DNA from: Euclidia mi
Lineage: Eukaryota; Arthropoda; Insecta; Lepidoptera; Erebidae
DNA length: 64,000 nucleotides
Direction of reading: 5' to 3'
Assembly: GCA_944739405.2 (NCBI GenBank)
Contig: OX123197.2
Span: 53,296,047-53,360,046, forward strand
Shown here: positions 42,330 through 53,399 of the stretch, in pieces
Layout of the letters: every line of letters starts with the position of its first letter
Numbering within the stretch: position 1 is the stretch's first letter
Made by a program: the position numbers and the translations under genes
Notes under the pieces: generated by a model
What the model was told of the DNA's origin: nothing
Database searches by the model: none
Seen by the model: only the letters and a program-made list of their open reading frames with translations

Positions 42330-43807
42330 TACCTCTTCATCGCCTTCCAATATACAAACAATGTCGTCCACGTACCGTTTCCAAATCTTCACATAGATGG
42401 GGCAGTAGCAATGGCTTGATTTTCAAAATGTTCCATCCATAGGTGGGCTACCACTGGAGCTACCGGGCGCCCATTGCTACGCCATCAATTTGTAGGTAGT
42501 ATTCACCTCTGTTTATGAAATAATTCGTGGTCAGGCAATGATGTACAAGGTCTGCATATACCATAGCAACACGATCTTCACCGATCCTCCGTCGAATAAC
42601 TTCCATACAATCTGCTATCGGCACGTTTGTAAAGAGTAATTCTACGTCAAAACTAACCATCACATCTTTATCACTTACGTTACTCTGACGTAAGATCTCT
42701 ATGAAATGCCGAAAGTCTTTTAGATACGATGCTGTTCCACCTACTAAAGATTGCAAGACTTTTGCAACATGTTTAGCCAGTTCGTAAGTTGGAGAATCCA
42801 CTTGACTAACTATAGGCCGTAACGGAACGTTGCACTTGTGAATTTTTGGCAATCCATATAGTTTCGGGGGTGTGACATTTCTGTGTCGTAATAAAAATGT
42901 CACCGTATCTTCACCTATCGCGTGTTGGCACTCCTTGATCATTCACTCCTTGATCATTTTCCGGGTACTTCGATTCAACCTAGCGGTCGGGTTGTAATTT
43001 ACTTTTTTATAAGTGTTAGTATCACTTAACAAATGACGCATTTTTTCATCATACTCCGTAACGTCCATGACGACCGTCGCGTTTCCTTTGTCAGCCTTTA
43101 GGATGAGCAGGCTGTCATCCTTGCGAAGTTCACTTAAAGCGACACGTTCAGCCATGTTTATGTTTGGTTTAGGTAGCTTTGCTCGACGTAAACAGACTGC
43201 GACATCTTGTCGCAATACTTCCGCCTCTTCAGAGGGTATTTTGTTTCGCCGAATAACCTCCTCAACCGTGCCGATCACTTTTTCATATGGAATATGACTT
43301 GGTGTTGGAGCAAAGTTTAACCCTCTCTCTAAGATGTTGAGTGCAGCTTCGGTCAACGTTTTACCAGATAAGTTAATAACTGTTCGTTGATTAGTTGAGT
43401 TTTCATGGTAGGGAGTAGTTACGTTCATGTTTCAAGGCACTCAGTTCTCGCAAACGCTGTGTCTGTAGATTGGTGATTCGGTCACAGTTATCAAAATCGG
43501 CTTTGGTAAACGTTCCACTGCACTTCAGATGTAGTTTATACAACTGCGTCTGTGTTTTACCACCCGTACCGGAACCGGAACCGTGGATATCATTCCGGGG
43601 TTTTATTTTAGCGCAAACGGGAATAATGTCCACGTCTCGACACTTCACTAAAAACACTATTGATTCTCGTAAACATTCACACCGTTGCCGCGAGCGTTCA
43701 AGATGTTTGATTAATTTAGCACTTTCCGGCCCGTATTCTACGAAACGCGAGTGTGAAATTGTTGCGTAAGATGATCGGAAACGCCCGACATCAACTCGAC
43801 AAAACAC
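42330..43807 (-). pseudogene. Penelope reverse transcriptase, interrupted
   Basis: The N-terminal part (43807-43403) is Arg/Lys-rich and ends in a frame change. The next frame (43428-42460) holds DDSLLILKADKGNATVVMD, then KLYGLPKIHK, PLRPIVSQVDSPTYELAK and FDVELLFTNVPI, with an in-frame TGA at 42943. After YYLQIDGVAMGA a frameshift occurs, and VAPVVAHLWMEHFE continues one frame over. The polymerase Asp-Asp region lies in the damaged stretch near 42350. It is clearly of the Penelope type, not LINE type. Confidence 0.85.
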
Positions 43808-43850
43808 AGACGCAGTTGTATAAACTACGTCTGAAGTGCAGTGTAACGTT
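43515..43850. repeat. Inverted repeat at the 5' end of the Penelope-like element
   Basis: 'cagacgcagttgtataaact' at about 43808 is the reverse complement of a segment near 43540. The match spans about 45 bases in each arm (43515-43560 and 43798-43845) with three or four mismatches. Penelope elements often carry repeats in inverted order at the 5' end. Confidence 0.6.
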
Positions 43851-44288
43851 AACCAACTCTGAAGGAATTTAATTCAATTAAATAACCTCTGAATTATGGT
43901 GAAAAGTGTTTCAAAATGAATAGCAAAGTTTACAAGAATTAACACTGAACTTAATATTATAAGAATATGATGTAATGAGTGGTCTGTATATCAATATTTA
44001 CTTATCTCTCTTACAGATTCAAAATTCAACCAAATGGGCAACTTCTTTATGAGTTTTTGACCACTGTTATTCATCTTTTCGGGACATACATACATATATG
44101 TGTGGATTCTGAAAAGCCAGTATGAAGAAAGATGCTTTAGTAGTAGATGCAAAAGTGAATTTTGGTAATTAATATAAATTTATGATAGTTAGTATATGAG
44201 AATAGTATACTATTTTTATGTTCTTATTCTAGTACCAGCAATTCTTGATCAATTTATGTACGAAAATTCATTACAACAACGTTGTCAA

Positions 44289-44349
44289 CAAGAAAAATAA
44301 AACTCATACTTATGTGCTAATAGCACATAAGTATGAGTTTTATTTTCTT
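44289..44349. repeat. Almost loopless hairpin with a 29-30-bp stem
   Basis: The arm 'aaactcatacttatgtgcta' is followed after one base by its exact reverse complement. Pairing extends outward through an A/T-rich stretch with one extra A on the left. There is no coding sequence and no terminal repeats nearby. Confidence 0.8.
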
Positions 44350-44862
44350 CATGTTACATTCTCTGAAGTTACAACACATGAAAGACGAATAATTGTGATA
44401 GTAATGTTACTATGATCTAACTCAATGTTCAATATTTTATATGATTTGGTTAATATGCCAATTAGTCTTTCAATAAAGACACATTAGTATACATTTAGTA
44501 GCTTAAACACTATTTTTAATTATTTTATTCCTGCCGATATAATCGCTTTTGTTTAGGATGTAAACTACATAACCTTGCTATTTCATTTGCATTGAAATTT
44601 GTTATTTGTAAAGCAGTTTCCATTGTTTTCTGAGTTTGGGGTCCTTGGGAAACAGATGAGGTCCTCGATTTTAACAATTCAACGCACTGCATTGATGCAT
44701 TCTTGAGAAATATAACAAATTTGGGCTTTATTTACAAAAAAAATGTATGGGTTTTGACAGTTTCTTTCCTAGGTCAAACATGGCAGGCTCGGTTATGCGA
44801 CGCCTATCGGGATAAAGAGGCAGGTTTTCTCCCCATGGAGCATTGAAAAAAATGCCTTTCAG

Positions 44863-45093
44863 AGAAGCGCTGAACTCAATTCAATTACACTCAAAATTCA
44901 GAATGCATGCTTGCCCGTCTAACTGTTTTATCAGGCTCTATCAGACTGCATGCTACAAAATATTGCCTTACCGAAACTGAAAATAACAGCGCGTTCATAA
45001 GAGACGAATTTAGTGTTAGCTGATCGCGGTCGGCTGTTGATTGAAACACAAATCAAATGACCAATCAAAGTCCAACAGGCGCTAGGCTTGGAT
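44863..45093 (+). repeat. Dispersed repeat, copy 1
   Basis: About 230 bases from GAAGCGCTGAAC to GGCGCTAGGCTTGG, matching 48640-48862 in the same orientation with roughly 88-90% identity by eye. It contains 'actgttttatcaggctcta' and 'cagcgcgttcataagagacg'. No coding sequence, tRNA boxes or clear terminal repeats were found. Confidence 0.7.
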
Positions 45094-47285
45094 ATTTACA
45101 TAATTGAGCATTGAAAAATATTGCCTGTTCAGAAAGTAGAGCCTCTGAGAAGAATCATCAACTCAGGGCCACTCTTATTATCGTCCAATTTTATACAATT
45201 AAATAACTAAGTAACCACATTGTATTTTTCATATTATATGAGTTGGATTGTCCATAATGTTGTCATTAATTAATATGGTTAATATAAAACAAATATAAAA
45301 TATATACAGTGACTACTACGTTATGAAAATCGAGTAAATCCTATAAAAAATGAAATTTTCTATTCAGAAATTATGCTACCTCTCTCTCTCTAAACGTAGC
45401 TTATTAATTAAAAAATAATACCCACGTCAACCTGAACAGTATTAGACGAGTATGATTCACTAAGCGATCAGTTACCTTTTATTTAAAATCTTGTTATTTT
45501 AAGACCCGTATGCAGTGAGATCCAATTATCGCATTAAACATTGCTCTGTTTTAAAATTAATGGATCGTTTAGCTGCAAAAGAATGTCCGTTGTGCAAAGT
45601 GACGGAAATTTCACAGAAATTAGGTTCTACTGGAAGGAGCATTCATATTTATTCTTTTCTTTTGATATTTGAGGGCTCTTCACAAGTATTGCAGGTGACT
45701 TTAGAAAAATTCGATCAGCAATTAAAGAGAACATCCAAACGCAACAGAAATAGCTTATACATCATACTAATTGTGCATGAAGTGGCCACCATATCACTGA
45801 ATATTGAGACGAAGTGGCGCGTGTTTAGATTATAATCAAATGCCTACCACCACCGTAATATTTTTTACAAAATCAATAAATTAAAGAACACAGACTGATT
45901 GATCACATGAACTCAACCCATCAATAACTACATAATCATTTTTGCTAGACAATTTATCAAAAATTCTCAACCAAATTTATTCAGATAGCCCGAACAAAAA
46001 TTAACAAAGACATCTGTTTAATTAACTGCTAAATTGAACTAAGTTAATTATGTAAGTGAATTTATTTATTAACATTTACACATTAATTTACTTATTAATT
46101 AGTAAGTCAATTAGATTGAAATATGACACGATACCAGTCTTTGGAGCCTAGTTTTTTTTAGTGTATTGCTCACTCCAATAATATTGCTTTGGGTTCTGTT
46201 GGTTGATGACACGTCTGGTCGTTCTAGTCACCACAGCAGCTCCGTAGGTCAGTCAATATTCTGTCAAATTTTGTTAGTAAAAAAACCACGTAACCCGAGC
46301 TCAAAAGCGAGGGTCCAGAAACCAACCAAGACAACTGATTTACTGCCTGAACCTGTCATTGACACCATTTATAGTGTGGACTTATCTGATTTCTGTTTTT
46401 AGGAAAATATCTGGCACATTGCTTTAACGAAGAAAATATCAACGCGTGTATTATTTTAAAATTAGTAAGCCATCCAGATTTTAGCATACATCCACGATCA
46501 TTGACGGTCGTCCCTCCCATGAAGTGGGTCAGACCTTGCAGCTTATAATATCTAATTCCAATCGATATATTTATGTACCTTGTAAGAGTCCAGTTTGCAC
46601 AACAAATTTTGACAGAGAACTTTTTACTGAGAGGGCTCCTTTCTGGTCGCTTATTTTTATCGTAAACAATGAAAATGCTTTTGTAATTTAATATGTCTGG
46701 TGTATTAAATGTAAAGTTTATAAGCATGCTCGGGTAAAAGGATCGCCTTTGAAAATATTTGTTTTTGAGGGAAAACATAGAGCAGCGATGTTTTTATTTA
46801 ATACTCTTCTTTGTTTTCGCATTCTGAAGAATGGTTTCAGTGGATCGTAGACCTTATTTTATTATAGTGCGTGGTTTAAAGTGTGTTACTATTTTTACAT
46901 AAGAATCGATTTATGAATGTTTTAGCGTTATCACGCTTGCATCGAAGACTGTCAGACTATGATTGACTCATCAAATAAGACAGTAGTTTTTCATAGAGCG
47001 AGTGCCATCTTACTTCCTAAACACACACTTAAAGCCATGTCCTACAGTTTTGATCATTGTCAAGGTATTCGTAAGAATGGACTCCCCGCAGCAAGTCTCA
47101 TTACATATTTTTGACAGCCAGGCATAGCGATAGCTCACCGCACTCAGGCAGTTTTATGACTCACTCACAGGACTGTACGTATAGCATAGTTGTTTAAGCG
47201 GTTCGCAACCTCAGTGTCTTCCAAATTTAAGATTACCAAATAAATGTTTTGGCAATCTATATTGTTATTTCTTCTTTTATAAAGT
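45094..47285. other. Unassigned non-coding stretch
   Basis: Frames of up to 140 codons occur (minus 46356-46778, plus 45515-45835), but none shows a family motif. Splice-site context and codon bias give no support for a gene. They are left as unproven. Confidence 0.4.
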
Positions 47286-47289
47286 TACT

Positions 47290-47445
47290 TAGGCCTCTCC
47301 AATGGCACTCCACTGAGCTCGATTTTCAGCCGCTGTCAGCCACTTTGCGTACATCGTCACTGATCGGTGGGCGCCCTACACTCCGTGGAGAAGTCTATAC
47401 CCAGCAGTGGACTATGGCAGGCTGATGATGATGTTGATGATGATA
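47290..47445 (+). mobile_element. 3' tail of an RTE-type retrotransposon
   Basis: Contains 'atacccagcagtggactatg' and 'caggctgatgatgatg' followed by GATGAT repeats, matching the end of the RTE copy on the minus strand at 53.4 kb. Only the tail is present. Confidence 0.65.
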
Positions 47446-48044
47446 ATAATGACAGTTTTTTCTTACTTACCTCAATCACAAAGTGACACTTATGAACATC
47501 ACAAATTTTATACCGAATACTTGTAGACTTTCGCGACTTGTACACACAAATATTTACCTAACGTTTCTATATCGCGTAATTATTCAAAAATAACCTTTCT
47601 ACCCATACATTTAAACATTACTACTAAGAATATCAGCAACATTGGCACCGCCGTCTGACCACAGGCGTTGGCTTTCGTTCACACATCCAATTACAAGCCT
47701 CCAATAGAGCTAAAACCACACGCCTGAGTATTAAATGGAATCTAAAATAGATTGCGTGTAAGACTCGCGAGCCAAAACCGCGCGGCTTATCGACTCAAGT
47801 TGTTCTTTAATATACTTTAGTGTCTCTATTTCTAAAGGTAAACCTGTGGAGTAAACAGAGATCTATTTCAGTCACAGTTTGTCATGTTTCAAATCGGCTT
47901 CAACAAGGAGTATGTCTATGGTCCTTATTGCTGCTGAGAATGTTGATCATCATCATCCAACAATTATCGTGGTTGCATCCAGAACATTCTACTTGTAGAC
48001 CAAGAGTAGACCAAGACCTGTCATCTGATCCCCGCCACCGAAAT

Positions 48045-48140
48045 CATCATCATCGTCCTAGCGTTATCCCAGTTGTATCAAAGACTAGCGCCTTGGAGCC
48101 CGGGTTCCGTTTACCTACTAGTCCAACCAGATATGACTGA
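48045..48140 (-). repeat. Dispersed repeat related to 2.7 and 24.1 kb
   Basis: 'tagcgttatcccagttgtat' followed by 'caaagact' and a short GAT/ATC microsatellite upstream is the reverse complement of the 2676-2735 block. Confidence 0.55.
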
Positions 48141-48639
48141 ATATCAGCTTCGTAATAATCGTATTTAGTTCTGACTACCGCCACCCAAATGTGACAGAAA
48201 TCATAACTATATACGATTTTTCTGATTTTGTTCAGGATGTAACAGGTACGCTAAAGCCCAGAATTGCCTATCTGGAGCTCAACGACGTATAATGTCAATA
48301 ATGGTTAATGAAAGTGGATGATAGTGATAACAAGGGATGTGCATTTGTGCAAACGCCTAAGGACTCCATACACACAATCGCGTGCGTACCAAATTGCAGT
48401 GCGCCATAGCACGCTGCGTCAATCAGTTTTTGTGAAAATAGCAACATGGCTCAAGAAGCTATTTTTTTTCTTATTTTACATGCGTAATAGCCGGACTGCA
48501 CGACAAACATCAAAGACTGAACTAAGGCTTAATAGTGTCACCTGTGTTTCCATAGGTTCAAGCCTAGCAGCAGACTATTAAAGGCTGAATATCGTAACGT
48601 TTACGGCAGCCTAGTTTCACTTCCACAGGTAATTTCATG

Positions 48640-48862
48640 GAAGCGCTGAACACGATTCAATCCATTTCAGAATGCATGCTTGCCCACCTAACTGTTTTAT
48701 CAGGCTCTATTAGACTGCATGCTTCAAAATATTGCACTACCAAAACTGAAAATGACAGCGCGTTCATAAGAGACGACTTTACTGTGAGCTCTACGCGTTC
48801 GGCCGTTGATTGAAACACAAATCAAATGACCAACCAAAGCCCAACAGGCGCTAGGCTTGGAG
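48640..48862 (+). repeat. Dispersed repeat, copy 2
   Basis: Second copy of the 44863-45093 repeat, with scattered substitutions. It lies 90 bases left of the giant palindrome. Confidence 0.7.
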
Positions 48863-48950
48863 GTAGCGCATACTACGCAATTTATTTTTGGAAAATGACT
48901 TTAAAACATGAAAATGAATTTAGGCCATCGAGAGACACTCTGAAGCATTA

Positions 48951-50670
48951 GCTGTTTCACTTGATGTCTCAAAAGCTTTTATAAGGTCTAGCATGATAGT
49001 CTCATCGGCAAGCTTCCAAAATTTGCCTTCCCCCAGACCTGTGCACCTGGATATCAGGTTTTCTGAGGGATTGGTCCATTCGGGTAGTCGTCGATGGCTG
49101 TTCGTCAGACCAAATGGCGATTTACGCCGGAGTCTCACAGGGGTCAGTTCTCTCTGCAACACTTTTCCTGCTTCACATCAACGATTTATTGCAACCAGGC
49201 ATCTTCGGATATGCAGATGACAGCACGGTTGTAGAGAGATATATGTCCTGTGCTCGGACCAGTGTAGCAGAAATACAGTCACTCAGGGAAAGCATGATTG
49301 AGCGTTTGAACTTGACTTTAAAGGCGCTCTCCGACTGGGGCGATGCTGATCAAGTCAAGTTTATTACCTCCAAAACTCAGGCGTGCCTCCACGAAGCGGA
49401 GTCAATTTCATCTGACTCGGACCTTTTGAAATGTACCTGTGCAGATCACCGATCGCTAGGAACTCCTTGGCGTCACGTTGACCTCTAATTTAAATTTTGG
49501 TTCATATATAGAGTCAAAAGCAGAACTGGCAGGCAAGAAACTAGCTATCCTGAACAAGGTGAGGCAGTACTTTACGCCGGAACAGTTGCTTAATCTTTAC
49601 GAGACACAAGTCCGATCCTGCATGGAGTACTGCTCTCACCTTTGGGGTGCTTCAGCGAAAAACCAGTTAAGAACATTAGACTCTACTGAGAGGAAACCTA
49701 GGAGACTCATTGGCTATCACCATCAGCTATTGTGAGTGTACAAAAGTGAGCCGGTTAGTGTCAAACAATTAAAACAACGCTTTTGACGAAGTGAAAAGAC
49801 AGAAGCGTACTTCTTTCGTTAAAAAACAATTTAATAATACGTGCCCGTCTGTGTATTAACAATGGTGGTGGACATTTCGAAGGACAATGGAAATACTTGT
49901 AAGTTTAGTAAATAATACCTACTTAAGTGAATAATAATTTGATGCGGTCGGCTCAAAATCGGTCTGTGTGGAGAACCTTGAGGGAGGCCTATATCCAGCA
50001 GTGGACGTCTCTAGGCTGACATGATGATGATAAAATAATATTTGTAAATAGCAGATGATTCTAACTTCATAAATACGCCAAAATTACTCTTTTCTTTTAT
50101 TACAGAATACCGTCTTTCCAATTACAAACCTCCGTATTTAAATACTTGTAAAACGGTAAATTTTGCCGGTCCTAAGCCCGGATGAAACCAATGAGTCTCC
50201 TAGGTTTCCATCATCACCAATAATTGGTTAACACAAAACGCCAAAGCCTGTAGCATCGTCGCAGTGTTGCCAGTCTGTCGATTTTTCATAGATTACATTT
50301 TGGAGTGTGTGCAGAGGAACTACATAACCTGATTCCTCCATCCCCTTTTTACCATCGGACGACCAGACAAACTAGTCATCGTCACCGTTGTATGGTTGAC
50401 ATCCCATCCATACGCACGAAATGCTTTGCTTACTCATTTATTATGCGTACTGCAAAGGTATGGAACTCCTTGCCTGAGTCTGTGTTTCTTGATGAGTACA
50501 ATCTGGGTGTTTTCAAGTCGCGGGTGAATAGGTACCTTCTTGAGAAGCGTGCTCCATCTTCGACGTATCATCGCTTAACATCAGGCGAGACCGCGGTTAA
50601 ACGGCTAACGCTTAACCGCGGTCTCGCCTATAAATATAATATCGCCTATAAAAAAAAGGGTACAAATTAA
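48951..50670 (+). pseudogene. Jockey/CR1-group reverse transcriptase remnant in the left arm
   Basis: Pieces in order: AVSLDVSKAF (48951 onward), AGVSQGSVLS and GYADDSTVV (49114-49488), thumb segments RQYFTPEQLLNLYETQVRSC and MEYCSHLWGAS (49478-49735). After about 450 foreign bases comes the C-terminal end CAEELHNLIPPSPFYHRTTR through PESVFLDEYN (50305-50670). Frames change at least three times. The foreign block includes an RTE tail, so the reverse transcriptase was already split before the arm was duplicated. Confidence 0.8.
50583..50629. repeat. Perfect hairpin with 18-bp stem, mirrored at 50951-50997
   Basis: AGGCGAGACCGCGGTTAA, an 11-base loop, then the exact reverse complement. It lies in the C-terminal end of the left reverse transcriptase and is copied in the right arm. 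It is unusually GC-rich for the region. Confidence 0.85.
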
Positions 50671-50819
50671 CCATAACGACTGTCGAGGATATTCATGATA
50701 GCCGGGAGACGGCTTAGCGTGCTCTCTGAGTGCGCGCCAAGGGTTTAAAACCGTCACCTTTACTCCAGCAATACATGGCAGCGATAGCCTAGTGTATGTG
50801 TCAATAGACTGCCATGCGG

Positions 50820-52629
50820 AAGGTGACGGTTTTAAACCCTTGGCGCGCACTCAGAGAGCACGCTAAGCCGTCTCCCGGCTATCATGAATATCCTCGACAG
50901 TCGTTATGGTTAATTTGTACCCTTTTTTTTATAGGCGATATTATATTTATAGGCGAGACCGCGGTTAAGCGTTAGCCGTTTAACCGCGGTCTCGCCTGAT
51001 GTTAAGCGATGATACGTCGAAGATGGAGCACGCTTCTCAAGAAGGTACCTATTCACCCGCGACTTGAAAACACCCAGATTGTACTCATCAAGAAACACAG
51101 ACTCAGGCAAGGAGTTCCATACCTTTGCAGTACGCATAATAAATGAGTAAGCAAAGCATTTCGTGCGTATGGATGGGATGTCAACCATACAACGGTGACG
51201 ATGACTAGTTTGTCTGGTCGTCCGATGGTAAAAAGGGGATGGAGGAATCAGGTTATGTAGTTCCTCTGCACACACTCCAAAATGTAATCTATGAAAAATC
51301 GACAGACTGGCAACACTGCGACGATGCTACAGGCTTTGGCGTTTTGTGTTAACCAATTATTGGTGATGATGGAAACCTAGGAGACTCATTGGTTTCATCC
51401 GGGCTTAGGACCGGCAAAATTTACCGTTTTACAAGTATTTAAATACGGAGGTTTGTAATTGGAAAGACGGTATTCTGTAATAAAAGAAAAGAGTAATTTT
51501 GGCGTATTTATGAAGTTAGAATCATCTGCTATTTACAAATATTATTTTATCATCATCATGTCAGCCTAGAGACGTCCACTGCTGGATATAGGCCTCCCTC
51601 AAGGTTCTCCACACAGACCGATTTTGAGCCGACCGCATCAAATTATTATTCACTTAAGTAGGTATTATTTACTAAACTTACAAGTATTTCCATTGTCCTT
51701 CGAAATGTCCACCACCATTGTTAATACACAGACGGGCACGTATTATTAAATTGTTTTTTAACGAAAGAAGTACGCTTCTGTCTTTTCACTTCGTCAAAAG
51801 CGTTGTTTTAATTGTTTGACACTAACCGGCTCACTTTTGTACACTCACAATAGCTGATGGTGATAGCCAATGAGTCTCCTAGGTTTCCTCTCAGTAGAGT
51901 CTAATGTTCTTAACTGGTTTTTCGCTGAAGCACCCCAAAGGTGAGAGCAGTACTCCATGCAGGATCGGACTTGTGTCTCGTAAAGATTAAGCAACTGTTC
52001 CGGCGTAAAGTACTGCCTCACCTTGTTCAGGATAGCTAGTTTCTTGCCTGCCAGTTCTGCTTTTGACTCTATATATGAACCAAAATTTAAATTAGAGGTC
52101 AACGTGACGCCAAGGAGTTCCTAGCGATCGGTGATCTGCACAGGTACATTTCAAAAGGTCCGAGTCAGATGAAATTGACTCCGCTTCGTGGAGGCACGCC
52201 TGAGTTTTGGAGGTAATAAACTTGACTTGATCAGCATCGCCCCAGTCGGAGAGCGCCTTTAAAGTCAAGTTCAAACGCTCAATCATGCTTTCCCTGAGTG
52301 ACTGTATTTCTGCTACACTGGTCCGAGCACAGGACATATATCTCTCTACAACCGTGCTGTCATCTGCATATCCGAAGATGCCTGGTTGCAATAAATCGTT
52401 GATGTGAAGCAGGAAAAGTGTTGCAGAGAGAACTGACCCCTGTGAGACTCCGGCGTAAATCGCCATTTGGTCTGACGAACAGCCATCGACGACTACCCGA
52501 ATGGACCAATCCCTCAGAAAACCTGATATCCAGGTGCACAGGTCTGGGGGAAGGCAAATTTTGGAAGCTTGCCGATGAGACTATCATGCTAGACCTTATA
52601 AAAGCTTTTGAGACATCAAGTGAAACAGC
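50820..52629 (-). repeat. Right arm of the 1.81-kb palindrome
   Basis: Mirror of 48951-50760. The homology ends abruptly after 'gtgaaacagc'. To the right the reverse transcriptase continues naturally, but left of the other arm the sequence is unrelated. The right arm is therefore the original and the left arm the copy. Confidence 0.9.
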
Positions 52630-52735
52630 AATATTTAACTCCGCGGAGAGTTTACCCAAAGTCTCTTTTCTGACGGTATACATTTCGTTTATTTTATTTC
52701 GGACTGCGCACAGATCGAAATCATCTAACACAATT
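50910..52735 (-). pseudogene. Jockey/CR1-group reverse transcriptase remnant in the right arm and beyond
   Basis: Same content as the left-arm copy, plus about 100 extra bases upstream of the arm boundary. These encode LCAVRNKINEMYTVRKETLG and KLSAELNIAVSLDVSKAF. The continuation shows that this arm still sits in the original element. Frame changes and the internal foreign block are identical to the other arm. Confidence 0.8.
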
Positions 52736-52739
52736 TTCT

Positions 52740-53395
52740 TTTCTTGCTTGCGTTTTTTTCTAGGCGCGGAGATTTTTGAGATGTGGAAGCCGCAACTTTG
52801 CCTTCTTTAGAGATAGTGCTAAAGGTTTTTTCAGATAAGCATGAAACAAGAAAATAGTCTACAGAGAGAACCAACATTGCAAAGAGATAAAAAACTTGAA
52901 ACAAATCCTTTACCAATCCGTCTGGCCAGCGTGATTTAATAGGCCAATACCTCTTTTTTTGGAGAGGCCTAGCAGTGAACTGCAAGAGGCTGTTATGATA
53001 TGATATGACTAATTCAAATTAGAATCACACAAGGAGGCTTACAATAATTAGCAATAACGATGAAATAATGCATATACAACACAATAGTAGTTTCCTACAT
53101 ATAAGTAGTGTCCCAAAAATACAGGCAGTTTAACGTGACTTGTTGCCAGCAAATCAAAGCAGACGTGACAGAAATTAGATAACACACTCATGGTGGTTAC
53201 AGTTGAACATTCTAGTTTCCACTAATATTGGGTAAAATGTTATGCATGGGTAACCCTATTTTACATACCTGTCATCACAGAGTACAAATTCAATATAAAG
53301 AAAACAAACACCGACAATTGTCAGAGGTAAAATAACTGTGAACGGACTGTACTTTACTTTATCATAGATAAGTATTTAATTGTCGCATTAACACC
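52740..53395. other. Unassigned flank between the palindrome and the RTE element
   Basis: Non-coding. A short block near 52945-53000 (ggccaatacctctttttttg, ggagaggcctagcagtga) resembles RTE-type tails but is too short to classify. Confidence 0.4.
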
Positions 53396-53399
53396 AGTT

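Larger units (their letters stand above)
41130..43850 (-). mobile_element. Penelope-like retroelement, minus strand
   Basis: On the minus strand come an N-terminal region, a reverse transcriptase and a GIY-YIG endonuclease, in the order defining endonuclease-bearing Penelope-like elements. The downstream stretch (41130-41230, minus) contains 'gtgccgaaatatcggttact' and 'ggtatatatcccgaaagaca', blocks I associate with the terminal repeats of insect Penelope elements. The copy is frameshifted and near full length. Confidence 0.85.
48951..50760 (+). repeat. Left arm of a 1.81-kb palindrome
   Basis: Every position I compared matches its mirror in 50820-52629: coordinates of paired bases always sum to 101580, with no indel. 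All seven sites compared agree exactly. The arms are separated by 59 unpaired bases (50761-50819). The arm holds a broken reverse transcriptase, an RTE tail (about 49930-50033), a 22-bp inverted pair (49692-49713 with 50188-50209) and a perfect 18-bp hairpin (50583-50629). Confidence 0.9.

Noticed and set aside
46356..46778. 140-codon minus-strand frame as a host gene
   Set aside because: No recognisable motif, no splice or promoter support, and the length is reachable by chance in this sequence.
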